From an uncultured Clostridia bacterium (GTDB taxonomy: Bacteria > Bacillota > Clostridia > Christensenellales > UBA3700): DNA of 64,000 bases. The notes under the pieces are model-generated. The model was not told the origin of the DNA. It did no database searches and saw nothing but the letters and a program-made list of their open reading frames with translations. Location: NCBI GenBank assembly GCA_947646415.1, contig CANSGN010000003.1, positions 62,001 to 126,000 of the forward strand, written 5' to 3'. Position numbers and translations under genes: made by a program. Below, in pieces: positions 27,028-35,532 of the stretch; within the stretch, counting starts at the first letter, position 1; each line of letters starts with the position of its first letter.

Positions 27028-28576
27028 TGGTTTCCTCGTTTACAATTTCGTAAAGTTTTAGATATAATGGTTGTAATTGCGGGTAAATATCCTTATACAC
27101 TTTGTTGAACAAATTTTTGTAAATTTTATGGTTTTGCATATTAGGCTTAAATTCATCCTTAAAATGTACCATAGCCTTATTACACTCTTCAAAATTTTCA
27201 AATTCGCCTTTTGCAACAAACGCAATCATTGCAGCCCCCAATCCGCTAGTTTCAAAAGTTTGAACGCGGTAAACAGGTATTCCGAACATATCAGCAGTGA
27301 TTTTGCAAATAGCATCGCTTTGAGAGCCTCCCCCGGATACGGAAATTTTGTTTATTTTTTGACCGCTCTTTTTTTCCAAGTATACCATACCTTCGTACAA
27401 AGCATAGCCTATACCCTCTACAATAGATTTATATACATGTGCTTTTGTATGACAATCGTTAAAACCTATTATAGTGCCTTTTGCCTCAGGAATTTTAAGT
27501 CCCGGTGCCCAATATGGTTGCAACATAAGCCCATTGCTACCAGCAGGAATATCATCCAAGCTTTTATCCAAAATACGCTCGGTTGGCACGCCTATATCTT
27601 CCGCAATTTTTTCCTCTTCGTGACCAAATTGTTTTTTAAACCATGTTACCATCCAAAATCCTCTAAAAATTTGGATTTCGGGATTAAAGTACCCTCTTAC
27701 CACACTGTTGTAAGCAGGCATATACTTTTGCGGCTCTACATATTTTTTTGTAGTTATTTGAAGGGTTGCCGTTGTCCCAAAGCTTATAGATGCAACGTCT
27801 TTTCTGAGTGCACCTGTTCCCAAAGTCTCGCATGCCTTGTCACTACCTGTTGCAATTATCTCAAGCCCCTCGGGAATACCCGTGATTTCACTTACTTCCT
27901 TTGATATTGTGCCTATAACATCTCCCGGTTTTACAAGTTCGCAAAGTTTATCTCTTTCCACATTGTAAACCGTGCAAGTAAGTTCATAGGATTTTTGCCA
28001 TCTTTCTTTTTTGTAATTATATGGCAATCTGCTCGCTTGAGATGCAGTACAATCACAAAGCCTACCGCTAAGTTTATAGTTTAGATATGCAGATACCAAA
28101 GTAAAATATTTAGTCTTTTCCCATATTTCGGGTTGGTTTTCCTTTATCCAAGTTGAAGGAGCCATCCTGCGCTGTTTAAGCGCAGTCCTGTACATACCCG
28201 ATATTTTATATAATGCAAGATATACTATAGGAAATTTTTGTTTAGGTTTTGCAAGACGTTGGTCAAGCCATGTTATCGTTGGTCTTACGGGCTCGCAGTT
28301 TTCGTCCAAAAAAGCATAGGTGCCTCTTATGGAAGTAATGGACATAGCAATAATATCATTCCACAAATCTCCTGCTTTACTTTTTAGACCTTGAGCAGCA
28401 CTTACAACTGCATCCCAATAATCTTTGGTGTTCTTTTCCGCATACCCGACTTTGGTGGAATAAAAAGGTTCAGTTTCTACTTTATGTCCGCAAACAGCTT
28501 CGCCGCTTTTATTAAACAAAAAAGCACGTGTGCTTTGAGTTCCGACATCGAATACCAAAACCAATTTTTCGCCCAT
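27017..28576 (-). CDS. FGGY-family carbohydrate/polyol kinase
   Basis: 519 residues. ATP-dependent sugar or glycerol-like kinase with the FGGY layout: VFDVGTQSTRAFLFN phosphate-1 loop, AMSITSIRGTYAFLDENCEP, TWLDQR, ATGSDKACETLGTGALR, SISFGTTATLQIT and the C-terminal SGGGSQSDAICKITADMFG. GGAGATAAGG precedes the ATG. First gene of a two-gene operon with the AGPS-like flavoenzyme; the pairing suggests phosphorylation of a glycerol or dihydroxyacetone-like compound feeding the oxidase (inference). Specificity cannot be read from sequence. Confidence 0.83.
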   Translation of the reverse strand: MGEKLVLVFDVGTQSTRAFLFNKSGEAVCGHKVETEPFYSTKVGYAEKNTKDYWDAVVSAAQGLKSKAGDLWNDIIAMSITSIRGTYAFLDENCEPVRPTITWLDQRLAKPKQKFPIVYLALYKISGMYRTALKQRRMAPSTWIKENQPEIWEKTKYFTLVSAYLNYKLSGRLCDCTASQASRLPYNYKKERWQKSYELTCTVYNVERDKLCELVKPGDVIGTISKEVSEITGIPEGLEIIATGSDKACETLGTGALRKDVASISFGTTATLQITTKKYVEPQKYMPAYNSVVRGYFNPEIQIFRGFWMVTWFKKQFGHEEEKIAEDIGVPTERILDKSLDDIPAGSNGLMLQPYWAPGLKIPEAKGTIIGFNDCHTKAHVYKSIVEGIGYALYEGMVYLEKKSGQKINKISVSGGGSQSDAICKITADMFGIPVYRVQTFETSGLGAAMIAFVAKGEFENFEECNKAMVHFKDEFKPNMQNHKIYKNLFNKVYKDIYPQLQPLYLKLYEIVNEETNEI

Positions 28577-28609
28577 AACCTTATCTCCCGTAAAAAATTA
28601 ATCGTAATT

Positions 28610-28639
28610 ATTATAACATATTAAAACGGCAAATGTAAA
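28610..28639 (-). promoter_or_regulatory. Promoter of the FGGY kinase operon
   Basis: On the minus strand TTTACA, 18-bp spacer, TATAAT; 33 bp before the ATG. The rest of the gap to 28840 is AT-rich with no gene or clear signal. Confidence 0.65.
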
Positions 28640-28840
28640 CATTTTAATTATAATATTTTAATATATTTAATTTTTTAAACTAAAATGCACTTTTAAAACA
28701 ACAATATTTTTATTAGCATTACTTAAAAATATTAATAAAAAAGCCTCGAAAATCGATATTAATTTATTTAAAGCTAATACATTTACTAAAATAAATTAAA
28801 TATAAAATTTCAAATTTATTAAATTATCTATTAAATGTTT

Positions 28841-28882
28841 CAAACTAAAATAAACAAGCAAACGCTTGTTTATTTTAGTTTG
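28841..28882 (-). terminator. dacF terminator
   Basis: A perfect 19-bp stem (CAAACTAAAATAAACAAGC and complement) with a 4-nt loop. The stem itself contains the T-rich tract after the GC-containing core. Confidence 0.8.
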
Positions 28883-28893
28883 TTTTAATTTAA

Positions 28894-30027
28894 TTACATT
28901 ATTTTTTTGACATAATCCCAAATACTTGCTTTTTTGATTTCTTCTGCAGCCAATACATCGCACACTGCAATCTTATTACCGTTTACAACGGCATAAACTT
29001 CTCCGATTTTATCTCCGCAATTAATAGGAGCTTTTACACTTTCGGGAATGTTATATTCCAATTTAGGTGCACTTTCTCCTTTTGCTTGAAGTACGGAAAG
29101 TTCTGCTTTTGCAACTACGCTCAATTTATCCTTTTTACCACCACTTACTTTAACATCTATACTAAGCGGAGAGCCGGATTTTACAAGCACAACCTTGCTA
29201 TAATTGTTAAAAGAATAATTGAATAGGCTTGACATTGCTCTAAATCTTTCCTTTGAATCGTTTGCACCAAGCACACTGCCTACTACTCTCATACCATTTC
29301 TTGTTGCAGTACCCGCCAAACAGTATTTAGCACTGTCTGTGTAGCCTGTTTTACCGCCGTCACAGCCCTTATAATGTCTAATCAATTTGTTTGTGTTTGC
29401 CATTTGAGTTACTCTTCCCGATGGATGAGTATAATCCTCTAGCCAAATAGTCGAATAATTGTAATATTCTTTGTGTCCTGCAAGCGCTCTCATCATGCAA
29501 GTAACATCTTTTGCAGTGGAATATTGCTCTTCCTTCGTCGGATAACCTGTTGCATTTGCAAACAAAGTGTCATTCATACCCAAGCTTTTTGCTTTGTCGT
29601 TCATAACCTTTGTAAAGGAAATTTCATCTCCGGCTATAAGTTCTGCCACTGCAACCGATGCGTCATTCGCACTCATTGTTACAATACCTTTTATCAAATC
29701 GGACAAACTGTATTCCTGTCCTTCGTCAAGGAACATTTCCGAGCCTACTTGTCTTGCGGCATCATGCGAAATGGTCACTTTTTGGTCAAAAGCCAAATTA
29801 CCGCTATCTACATTTTCAAAAGCCAAAAGCAAAGTCATTATTTTTACCATACTAGCAATAGGCTTTTTTTCATTTTCGCCCTTTGCGTAAAGCACTCTAC
29901 CGCTATTATAGTCTACTATATAGCAGTTATCCGAGCCAATGACCTGTTCTTTGGCAGTCATACCTGTGCAAGTGAAAATCGCACATAATGAAACCAATAA
30001 AATCAAGCTATAAAAAAACTTCTTCAT
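28894..30027 (-). CDS. dacF: D-alanyl-D-alanine carboxypeptidase (DacF-type penicillin-binding protein)
   Basis: 377 residues with a signal peptide (MKKFFYSLILLVSLCAIF). It trims the terminal D-Ala from peptidoglycan stem peptides outside the membrane. The three active-site motifs are present: SMVK (Ser59-Lys62), SAN (119-121) and KTG (226-228). A C-terminal beta domain follows and the end (IWDYVKKIM) may be an amphipathic anchor. The dacF name rests on the Firmicutes order spoIIM-deoB-dacF seen here; dacA or dacB-like function is possible. It lies 68 bp after the DeoB-like gene on the same strand. Confidence 0.88.
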   Translation of the reverse strand: MKKFFYSLILLVSLCAIFTCTGMTAKEQVIGSDNCYIVDYNSGRVLYAKGENEKKPIASMVKIMTLLLAFENVDSGNLAFDQKVTISHDAARQVGSEMFLDEGQEYSLSDLIKGIVTMSANDASVAVAELIAGDEISFTKVMNDKAKSLGMNDTLFANATGYPTKEEQYSTAKDVTCMMRALAGHKEYYNYSTIWLEDYTHPSGRVTQMANTNKLIRHYKGCDGGKTGYTDSAKYCLAGTATRNGMRVVGSVLGANDSKERFRAMSSLFNYSFNNYSKVVLVKSGSPLSIDVKVSGGKKDKLSVVAKAELSVLQAKGESAPKLEYNIPESVKAPINCGDKIGEVYAVVNGNKIAVCDVLAAEEIKKASIWDYVKKIM

Positions 30028-30095
30028 TTTCTCACCTCTACTTATAGGTAGTGTGTGATAAAGTAAAGAAGTTATACATAATTTAAAGCTAAAAA

Positions 30096-31016
30096 CTATT
30101 TTGTTCTATCCTTAACTATTTTGACCTTAATAACTTTTGTTTTATCGGTTGACGGCTTGTTTTTTATTGCCTTTTGAGCAGTAATTTTAGGTTTAAGTTC
30201 TTTTACTTTCCCTTTTGCAATATTCAATCTATCCCCCAAATTACCGTCAGGCTTTTTCCTTAACACGTCATCGGCAAAACTCATACTGTTAGGGTAAATG
30301 TTTAGCAAATCAACAATAGTCATTGCAATGCAATTACCACCTTGAATAGTCCTTAAATTTGCATTTCGTCTTGCCTTTTTCGAATACACGAATATTGGGC
30401 TGTATTCCCTTGTAATACCGATTTTTGTAGGGTTAATGCCAAAATTACCGCTTATAAAAACAATGTCATCGTAACTTACATTATCTATAAAATCACCCAA
30501 TTTATTATCGATATTGCAAATTGCTGATTGCATTTTGCAAGTATCTCCCAATAGTCCTGCTTGAGCAAAATCATTAAGCTCGCAAATAACAACACTGTCG
30601 CCCGAAAAATCAGTCTTTATGCAACTTTCTATAACAGCGTTATCATTATCCAAAATCTCATCCGCAATGCTATTGATTTTGGATGACAAAAATCTTACAT
30701 TAACATTATGCCTTTTTAAATATCCTATTAAATTTTCAGGACAACTGTTACTAAACGATACATCCCCTAGTATTTCGTTTAGTCCGCTTTCGTAAGTTGT
30801 ATCCGTGGTTAGCCATCTTCCCCTAAAGGTATAGCCTAATGTGCTTTTATCCATATCCTTAAGACAGCATTTTAATAGACCAAGTTTGTTAAAAACAGCA
30901 CAATCCTCAATGCCACTCACATTAAGGCTTGTGCAATTATATTCCGTATCGTATTTTGAGTAGTCGGGCAAACTTCCCACACCCAAACCGTTTATCACAA
31001 ATAAAAAAATCCTCAT
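30096..31016 (-). CDS. DeoB (phosphopentomutase)-like protein lacking metal ligands
   Basis: 306 residues from ATG 31016. The start MRIFLFVINGLGVGSLPDYS aligns with the DeoB opening (family VLDSFGIGxMPD), but the first metal-binding Asp is Asn here. The family ADHGNDPTxxGTDHTREYxP block reads SGNFGINPTKIGITREYSP, so the metal-site His/Asp residues are gone. The C-terminal ~60 residues are lysine-rich and unlike DeoB. It is therefore probably a non-catalytic paralogue. There is no ribosome site: a consensus promoter (31023-31051) would start transcription at the ATG. Confidence 0.7.
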   Translation of the reverse strand: MRIFLFVINGLGVGSLPDYSKYDTEYNCTSLNVSGIEDCAVFNKLGLLKCCLKDMDKSTLGYTFRGRWLTTDTTYESGLNEILGDVSFSNSCPENLIGYLKRHNVNVRFLSSKINSIADEILDNDNAVIESCIKTDFSGDSVVICELNDFAQAGLLGDTCKMQSAICNIDNKLGDFIDNVSYDDIVFISGNFGINPTKIGITREYSPIFVYSKKARRNANLRTIQGGNCIAMTIVDLLNIYPNSMSFADDVLRKKPDGNLGDRLNIAKGKVKELKPKITAQKAIKNKPSTDKTKVIKVKIVKDRTK

Positions 31017-31022
31017 ATTGTG

Positions 31023-31051
31023 ATTATACAATATAAGGATATTTTTGTCAA
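31023..31051 (-). promoter_or_regulatory. Consensus promoter giving a leaderless DeoB-like mRNA
   Basis: On the minus strand TTGACA, 17-bp spacer, TATAAT, then 6 nt (CACAAT) and ATG at 31016. A start 7 nt after the -10 box falls on the A of the ATG. No Shine-Dalgarno is present. Confidence 0.75.
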
Positions 31052-31052
31052 T

Positions 31053-31667
31053 CTATACTACAATAATAAATTTTGCAACGGAAGGTATTATAATACAAAC
31101 CAATATTAATACCAATAAATAAACAAGTCCGACACAAATAATATATTTGACTATACGTTTATTTATGTTTTTACAAACAAACCCGCGTCCGCCGCAACTT
31201 GTTTTAAAATAAGCGCAAATGCAACTTACCGTTACAAAGTTTAAAATCACAGCGATATACAAAGGTATTGTAAATGTGATAATGCAAATAAAACCTATAA
31301 ACTTATCAGCCACTATCAAGCCGACCAATCTACCACCAAATCTATACGCCGTATAAAACAAAACTACATAAGGCAGTGCGGAAAAATATTTGTGATAAAT
31401 AGGCAGATAACAAAGCACCATACCCACTGCCGACAGCAAAACCACCTTTATAAAAGTGCCGAACAAATTAAACTCCTCGTTGCTTATCAGCACAATATAA
31501 TTGTATCTACTGTTTATATTTTCCCTTAACGAGCAAATGATAATGCCCAAAACAAAACCGCAAACAATAGCAGCACTTAAACATAATAAATATTTTTTAT
31601 GTTCTTTTATATAGCATTTTAAATTCGCGATTATATAATCTATTTTACAACGAAATCCACCTTGCAT
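31053..31667 (-). CDS. spoIIM: Polytopic membrane protein, probably SpoIIM
   Basis: About 204 residues from MQGGFRCKIDYI (ATG 31667); a TTG at 31748 would add 27 residues overlapping the Spo0A-like gene, and neither start has a good ribosome site. Five hydrophobic spans (YLLCLSAAIVCGFVLGIII, VVLLSAVGMVLCYLPIY, YVVLFYTAYRFGGRLVGLI, ITFTIPLYIAVILNFVTV and the C-terminal one) match SpoIIM size and topology. SpoIIM is part of the engulfment complex with SpoIID and SpoIIP. The call leans on gene order between Spo0A- and DeoB/DacF-like genes. Confidence 0.55.
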   Translation of the reverse strand: MQGGFRCKIDYIIANLKCYIKEHKKYLLCLSAAIVCGFVLGIIICSLRENINSRYNYIVLISNEEFNLFGTFIKVVLLSAVGMVLCYLPIYHKYFSALPYVVLFYTAYRFGGRLVGLIVADKFIGFICIITFTIPLYIAVILNFVTVSCICAYFKTSCGGRGFVCKNINKRIVKYIICVGLVYLLVLILVCIIIPSVAKFIIVV

Positions 31668-31734
31668 ACCAAAATAAAATATGTGTGAAAATTTGCAAAT
31701 ATTCCATTTTTGATATAAAATGTCAAATAAATTG

Positions 31735-32064
31735 TTAAAATAATTCAAATTTAATCTTTTCTATCATTGTATAAATAAAATGTTTATTTGTCGGCTTCCC
31801 CTTACCGTCAGAAATAGTTGCGCCAAAAGTCTTATAAAGCAACTCACTGTTTCCGTAAAGCCACGCATTGTTTATACTGTTTTGTATGTCTTTTTCTACC
31901 GTAGCTATATTTTTACCGTATTTATCCGCAATCAACTTGTACCCGACCTTGGACATTGGCTCTAAATTTTCGCCTTTAACTCCCAACGATATAATATCTA
32001 CCAAATAATTAAAACCAATATTATTAGCTTTAAAACCAAATTTCAACAAATAATCGTAAATCAT
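31735..32064 (-). CDS. Stand-alone Spo0A C-terminal DNA-binding domain (receiver domain absent)
   Basis: 109 residues that match only the Spo0A effector domain: LLKFGFKANNIGFNYLVDII, ADKYGKNIATVEKDIQNSIN, NAWLYGNSELLYKTFG and GKPTNKHFIYTMIEKIK, the last being the highly conserved end. No receiver domain precedes it: AAGGAG lies just before the ATG at 32064 and a terminator separates it from spoIVB. Without a phosphorylatable domain it cannot be switched as in classical sporulation. It may act as a constitutive DNA-binding protein or be a relic. Position after spoIVB is the standard spo0A locus. Confidence 0.85.
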   Translation of the reverse strand: MIYDYLLKFGFKANNIGFNYLVDIISLGVKGENLEPMSKVGYKLIADKYGKNIATVEKDIQNSINNAWLYGNSELLYKTFGATISDGKGKPTNKHFIYTMIEKIKFELF

Positions 32065-32102
32065 CGCAAACTCCTTACTTTATGTTTATTTTAGCACATT
32101 TT

Positions 32103-32143
32103 TTATGTCATAACACTACTAATTTAGACGAATTATGTCATAA
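32103..32143. repeat. Two copies of TTATGTCATAA upstream of the Spo0A-like gene
   Basis: Identical 11-mers at 32103-32113 and 32133-32143, 30 bp apart (about three helical turns), each nearly palindromic. They lie 40-80 bp before the ATG, where an operator would be. They share TGTC with the 0A box (TTTGTCGAA) but differ elsewhere. Confidence 0.55.
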
Positions 32144-32200
32144 AATTGTAAATTCTTTATTTAAAAAAGTTAAAAAACGAAATAACAACTATAAAAAAAT

Positions 32201-32230
32201 AAATCTCTAAAGTGAGGCCTTTAGAGATTT
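32201..32230 (-). terminator. spoIVB terminator
   Basis: A perfect 12-bp stem AAATCTCTAAAG / CTTTAGAGATTT with a 6-nt loop and T-rich flanks. It separates spoIVB from the Spo0A-like gene. Confidence 0.9.
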
Positions 32231-32235
32231 TTTTC

Positions 32236-33303
32236 TTATTTATCTATCATCCAATCAATATAAGTTCCATATCCTTTTGTGCTGTCGGATAAAAATACAT
32301 GGGTTACCGCACCTACCAATTTACCTTTTTGTATAATCGGACTACCACTCATACCCTGTACAATACCTCCGCACAATTTGATAAGTCTTTCATCGGTCAC
32401 TCTATACAAAATTCCTTTTGGCTTATCTTTTTCCTGTTTACACGCCTTTATTATTTCTATATCGTAATAAGTCGGTTTACCTGTAAACGCCGAAGAAACT
32501 ATTTGAGCTTTGCCTGGTTTTACGTTTTTGTGAGGCGCTACGCTAATCTTTTTAAGACAAGATGTATCGCCTGTATATTCTCCAAAAATACCTTGTGTTT
32601 CGTTAGTATCAATACTTCCAAGTTTAACTTCCTTTACCAAATTGCCAACAAGCTCGCCTGCGCGATTTTTCTCGCCCTTATAAACGCTAAAAACATTTGC
32701 ACCGCAAATAAATCCGCTTACCGAATTATTGCCGTCTTTACCGTAAAGTTCACTTATAGGATGTCCCAAAGCCCCGTATCTTCCATCTTTTGTATCCACA
32801 AAAGTCAATGTACCTATACCATCCGTTGCATCCGAGACACTAAGCCCAAGTTTATATTCTCCCGATATACTATCCATAGCGGCTTTTGCTGTAACAATAA
32901 AATCATGTCCGTTTCTTGTAAGCGAAAGTTGTATATTTTCCTTATCCGCATTGCTTATAACAGAACTAATATCCTCGGATGACATTACCTTTTGACCATT
33001 AATTTGTTTAAGCAAATCGCCTTTTTTAATATCGCAGTCTCCAAGCGGAGTTACTACGCCATCCTTTGTCACTACAGGCAAAATACTTTCTATCATCAAT
33101 CCATTAGGTCTAATCTCTACGCCAATCGGCTGTCCACCCAAATAAACTTGCCTATTCGAAATCGCATCCACCTTACCTGTACCGGTAAAGCTTAACAAAA
33201 ATACTTCATTGGTTTCGCCTACAACACCTAGTGCTATAACAATTACAACCGCAAGCAAACATAAAGTAATAAGATAAACAATTTTCTTTTTCGTTAAATT
33301 CAC
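32236..33303 (-). CDS. spoIVB: SpoIVB serine peptidase (PDZ, family S55)
   Basis: 356 residues from GTG 33303 (AAGGAGGG 5 bp upstream). An N-terminal membrane helix (IVYLITLCLLAVVIVIALGV) precedes a PDZ domain (~65-140) and the S55 peptidase with His181 (GALGHP), Asp304 (RVTDERL) and Ser319 (GMSGSP). The ending AVTHVFLSDSTKGYGTYIDW is typical. In sporulating species it is secreted from the forespore and triggers sigma-K processing by cleaving SpoIVFA. All catalytic residues are kept, in contrast to the decayed neighbours, so it may retain a function. Monocistronic. Confidence 0.92.
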   Translation of the reverse strand: MNLTKKKIVYLITLCLLAVVIVIALGVVGETNEVFLLSFTGTGKVDAISNRQVYLGGQPIGVEIRPNGLMIESILPVVTKDGVVTPLGDCDIKKGDLLKQINGQKVMSSEDISSVISNADKENIQLSLTRNGHDFIVTAKAAMDSISGEYKLGLSVSDATDGIGTLTFVDTKDGRYGALGHPISELYGKDGNNSVSGFICGANVFSVYKGEKNRAGELVGNLVKEVKLGSIDTNETQGIFGEYTGDTSCLKKISVAPHKNVKPGKAQIVSSAFTGKPTYYDIEIIKACKQEKDKPKGILYRVTDERLIKLCGGIVQGMSGSPIIQKGKLVGAVTHVFLSDSTKGYGTYIDWMIDK

Positions 33304-33444
33304 AATTTCCCTCCTTATACATTTAGTCTTTAGACAAATTGTCAACTATATTACTTAAATGACTTTTTTTAATTTGCAATTTTTACCAAACTTCCCTTAC
33401 CTCTCAAAAATAAAGCAATACTAACGCACATTGATAGAAACAAA

Positions 33445-33473
33445 AATAAAAAAACCTACCTCAAGGGTAGGTT
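33445..33473 (-). terminator. Antiporter terminator
   Basis: Stem AACCTACC / GGTAGGTT, loop TCAAG, T run on the minus strand. Confidence 0.85.
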
Positions 33474-33489
33474 AAATATTTTTTTATTT

Positions 33490-34794
33490 TTAAGCTTCTT
33501 CCTCTTCGTAAGGTGGTGGCTCGATACCATCCAATTCAAGTGGTGTAGCATCGTCTTTTCTGTAAAGCAATTTCAAGCAAATAGGAGTCAAGAAACTTGA
33601 AATAATTATAAGCATTACAACCGCAAACATGTATTTTGCATCTATAATGCCTGCCTCGATACCTTTTTTTGCTACGATAAGCACAACTTCGCCCCTCGCC
33701 ATCATACCAAAGCCTACTCTTACGGAATCTTTTAGTGAATATTTGCACATCAAAGCACCCGCACCGCAACCCAAAATCTTTGCAAGCAATCCGAATACCA
33801 CAAACGCAAAACCAAAGCCCAAAAGTTCTAAGTTGAAAGAGGAAAAATCCATTCCTATACCTATATTTGCAAAGAAAATAGGTCCGAAAAACATATACGA
33901 ATTTGTATCGATTTTCTTTTCGATATATTGTGTGGAATTCATATTACTCATTACCACACCTGCAACAAACGCACCTGTAATCGCAGCTACTCCGAACAAT
34001 GCCTCCGATGCCCAAGCAAATACAAAGCAAATAACCAATCCGAAAATAGGTATTCTTCTTGTAACAGGGAATTTTTTAGAAAGCCATTTAATGATATAAT
34101 GACATAGCACACCTGCACCGACTGCAAATACAAAGAATAACAATACTCTGACTACTGTTTCGGTAACACTTACGCTGTTTTCGCCACCGCTGCCGTTCAT
34201 ACTTATTGCAATAGATAAAATCAAAATTCCGATAATATCATCCAAAATAGCGGCACTTAAAATACTACTGCCGACTTTACCTTTAAGTTTTCCAAGTTCT
34301 TTAAGTACTTCAACAGTAATACCTACGGAAGTCGCGGTAAGCATAATACCAAAGAATAAACAGTGCATTACTTCCGATTGTGTACTAAGTGGAGCAAACT
34401 TTTTATCAACACCCCATCCTACTAAAAATCCAAATACCAATGGTACAACTACGCCCAAAATAGTAATTACGATTGATGGCAAACCGTTCTTTTTGATTTC
34501 CTTAATATTAGTGTCAAGACCTGAGGAAAACATTATCATCAAAACGCCGATTTGCGATAATGCTTTAAATACTGTGTCTATTTCCGCATTTGCACCGACT
34601 TTGATAAAACCTGAGATAGGTCCCAAAAGCATACCTGCAAGCAAAGCGCCTACAACTTGTGGCAGTCCGAGTTTACGACAAATAATGCCTAAAATTTTTG
34701 TAGTAAGTAAAATAACACCTAAATACAAAAACAAAGTTATGACAAATTCAGTATTCAATATCACACTAAAAGCAGAAATCAAATTTTTGGACAT
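33490..34794 (-). CDS. Cation/proton antiporter, CPA2 (KefB/NapA-like) family
   Basis: 434 residues, about 12 membrane helices. Motifs include LGIICRKLGLPQVVGALLAG (helix 2 region), MFSSGLDTN, AAILDDIIGILILS (the paired DD of the ion-binding helix) and GMMARGEVVLIVAKKG. It exchanges Na+ or K+ for protons across the cytoplasmic membrane. No TrkA-N/RCK domain is attached; the C-terminus is a short acidic tail (EPPPYEEEEA). Monocistronic with its own terminator. Ion preference cannot be told. Confidence 0.87.
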   Translation of the reverse strand: MSKNLISAFSVILNTEFVITLFLYLGVILLTTKILGIICRKLGLPQVVGALLAGMLLGPISGFIKVGANAEIDTVFKALSQIGVLMIMFSSGLDTNIKEIKKNGLPSIVITILGVVVPLVFGFLVGWGVDKKFAPLSTQSEVMHCLFFGIMLTATSVGITVEVLKELGKLKGKVGSSILSAAILDDIIGILILSIAISMNGSGGENSVSVTETVVRVLLFFVFAVGAGVLCHYIIKWLSKKFPVTRRIPIFGLVICFVFAWASEALFGVAAITGAFVAGVVMSNMNSTQYIEKKIDTNSYMFFGPIFFANIGIGMDFSSFNLELLGFGFAFVVFGLLAKILGCGAGALMCKYSLKDSVRVGFGMMARGEVVLIVAKKGIEAGIIDAKYMFAVVMLIIISSFLTPICLKLLYRKDDATPLELDGIEPPPYEEEEA

Positions 34795-34947
34795 AGCAAC
34801 CTCACTTTTGTAAATTTATCTAAAACACTTTAAGACACAACTTGCATAAATTTTATACATAAAATCAATGTATTATCTCAAACCTATGACATTATACTCT
34901 TATTAATCGGTATTGTCAAACCAAATAATAGGCATTTTAAAAAATAA

Positions 34948-35042
34948 ATAAAAATTATCGCCACACAAATTAGTGACGATAATTATTTTTAAATCATTAT
35001 ATTACAAGAAAAACTATACGCAAATATTAGTACCTGCGTATA
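34948..35042 (-). terminator. Two tandem hairpins downstream of the YdbC-like gene
   Basis: TATACGCA / TGCGTATA (35015-35042), nearest the gene, and AATTATCG / CGATAATT (34953-34984), each followed by T-rich minus-strand sequence. Confidence 0.65.
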
Positions 35043-35062
35043 ATATAAAATTGTCCGCTAGA

Positions 35063-35287
35063 TTACTCGATATCGAAGTTTTTCAACAATTCTTTTAAAG
35101 CAATCATTTCCTCTTTAGACAAAGTAACACCCTTACCCATTTTACTGCCGTCTGGGGACCACTCTCTAATGTCGTATTTTGCCTCCTTGTCATTCCAGCT
35201 GATAAGATTTAGTTCCTTCTTCCAACCTTTTTGAGACTCGGAAAGAGAACCGATATTAGAAATGATTTGATAATTAAATTCAGGCAT
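35063..35287 (-). CDS. YdbC/PC4-like single-stranded DNA-binding protein
   Basis: 74 residues. The start is MPEFNYQIISNIG (ATG 35287, GGAGG 5 bp upstream). The sequence KGWKKELNLISWNDKEAKYD, IREWSPDGSKMGKGVTLSKEE is the bacterial PC4/YdbC signature. The Lactococcus homologue forms a dimer that binds single-stranded nucleic acid without sequence preference. Monocistronic. Confidence 0.88.
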   Translation of the reverse strand: MPEFNYQIISNIGSLSESQKGWKKELNLISWNDKEAKYDIREWSPDGSKMGKGVTLSKEEMIALKELLKNFDIE

Positions 35288-35431
35288 AATAACCTCCAAT
35301 CGTACAACTTTAATTTATTTTAACATAAAATTTTAAAATTTTCAATAATTTTCTTCAAAATATTATAATTTTTTTATAATATATATAATATCATATAAAA
35401 ATATATAAAAACTTAAATTTTTACACAAATT

Positions 35432-35459
35432 TTTCTAAAACTTACAAAACTTTTAGAAA
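35432..35459. repeat. Inverted repeat upstream of the rubrerythrin gene
   Basis: TTTCTAAAA, 10-bp spacer, TTTTAGAAA; 74 bp before the ATG. It could be an operator; no known box is matched. The rest of 35288-35532 is AT-rich with no confident promoter. Confidence 0.35.
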
Positions 35460-35532
35460 TAAACAGTCTTAAATTCTTTTTAAAGTATAAATTTTTTGCA
35501 AATGGCAATAAATTTGGTATCCGGAGGTAAAT

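Noticed and set aside
27077-27904. Rightward 275-codon frame inside the FGGY kinase
   Set aside because: Antisense to a clear kinase, Cys/Phe/Tyr-rich as such shadows are.
33320-33336. 0A box or sigma-G promoter before spoIVB
   Set aside because: TTTGTCTAAAG resembles a 0A box only partly, and no -10/-35 pair of sporulation sigma type could be placed with confidence.
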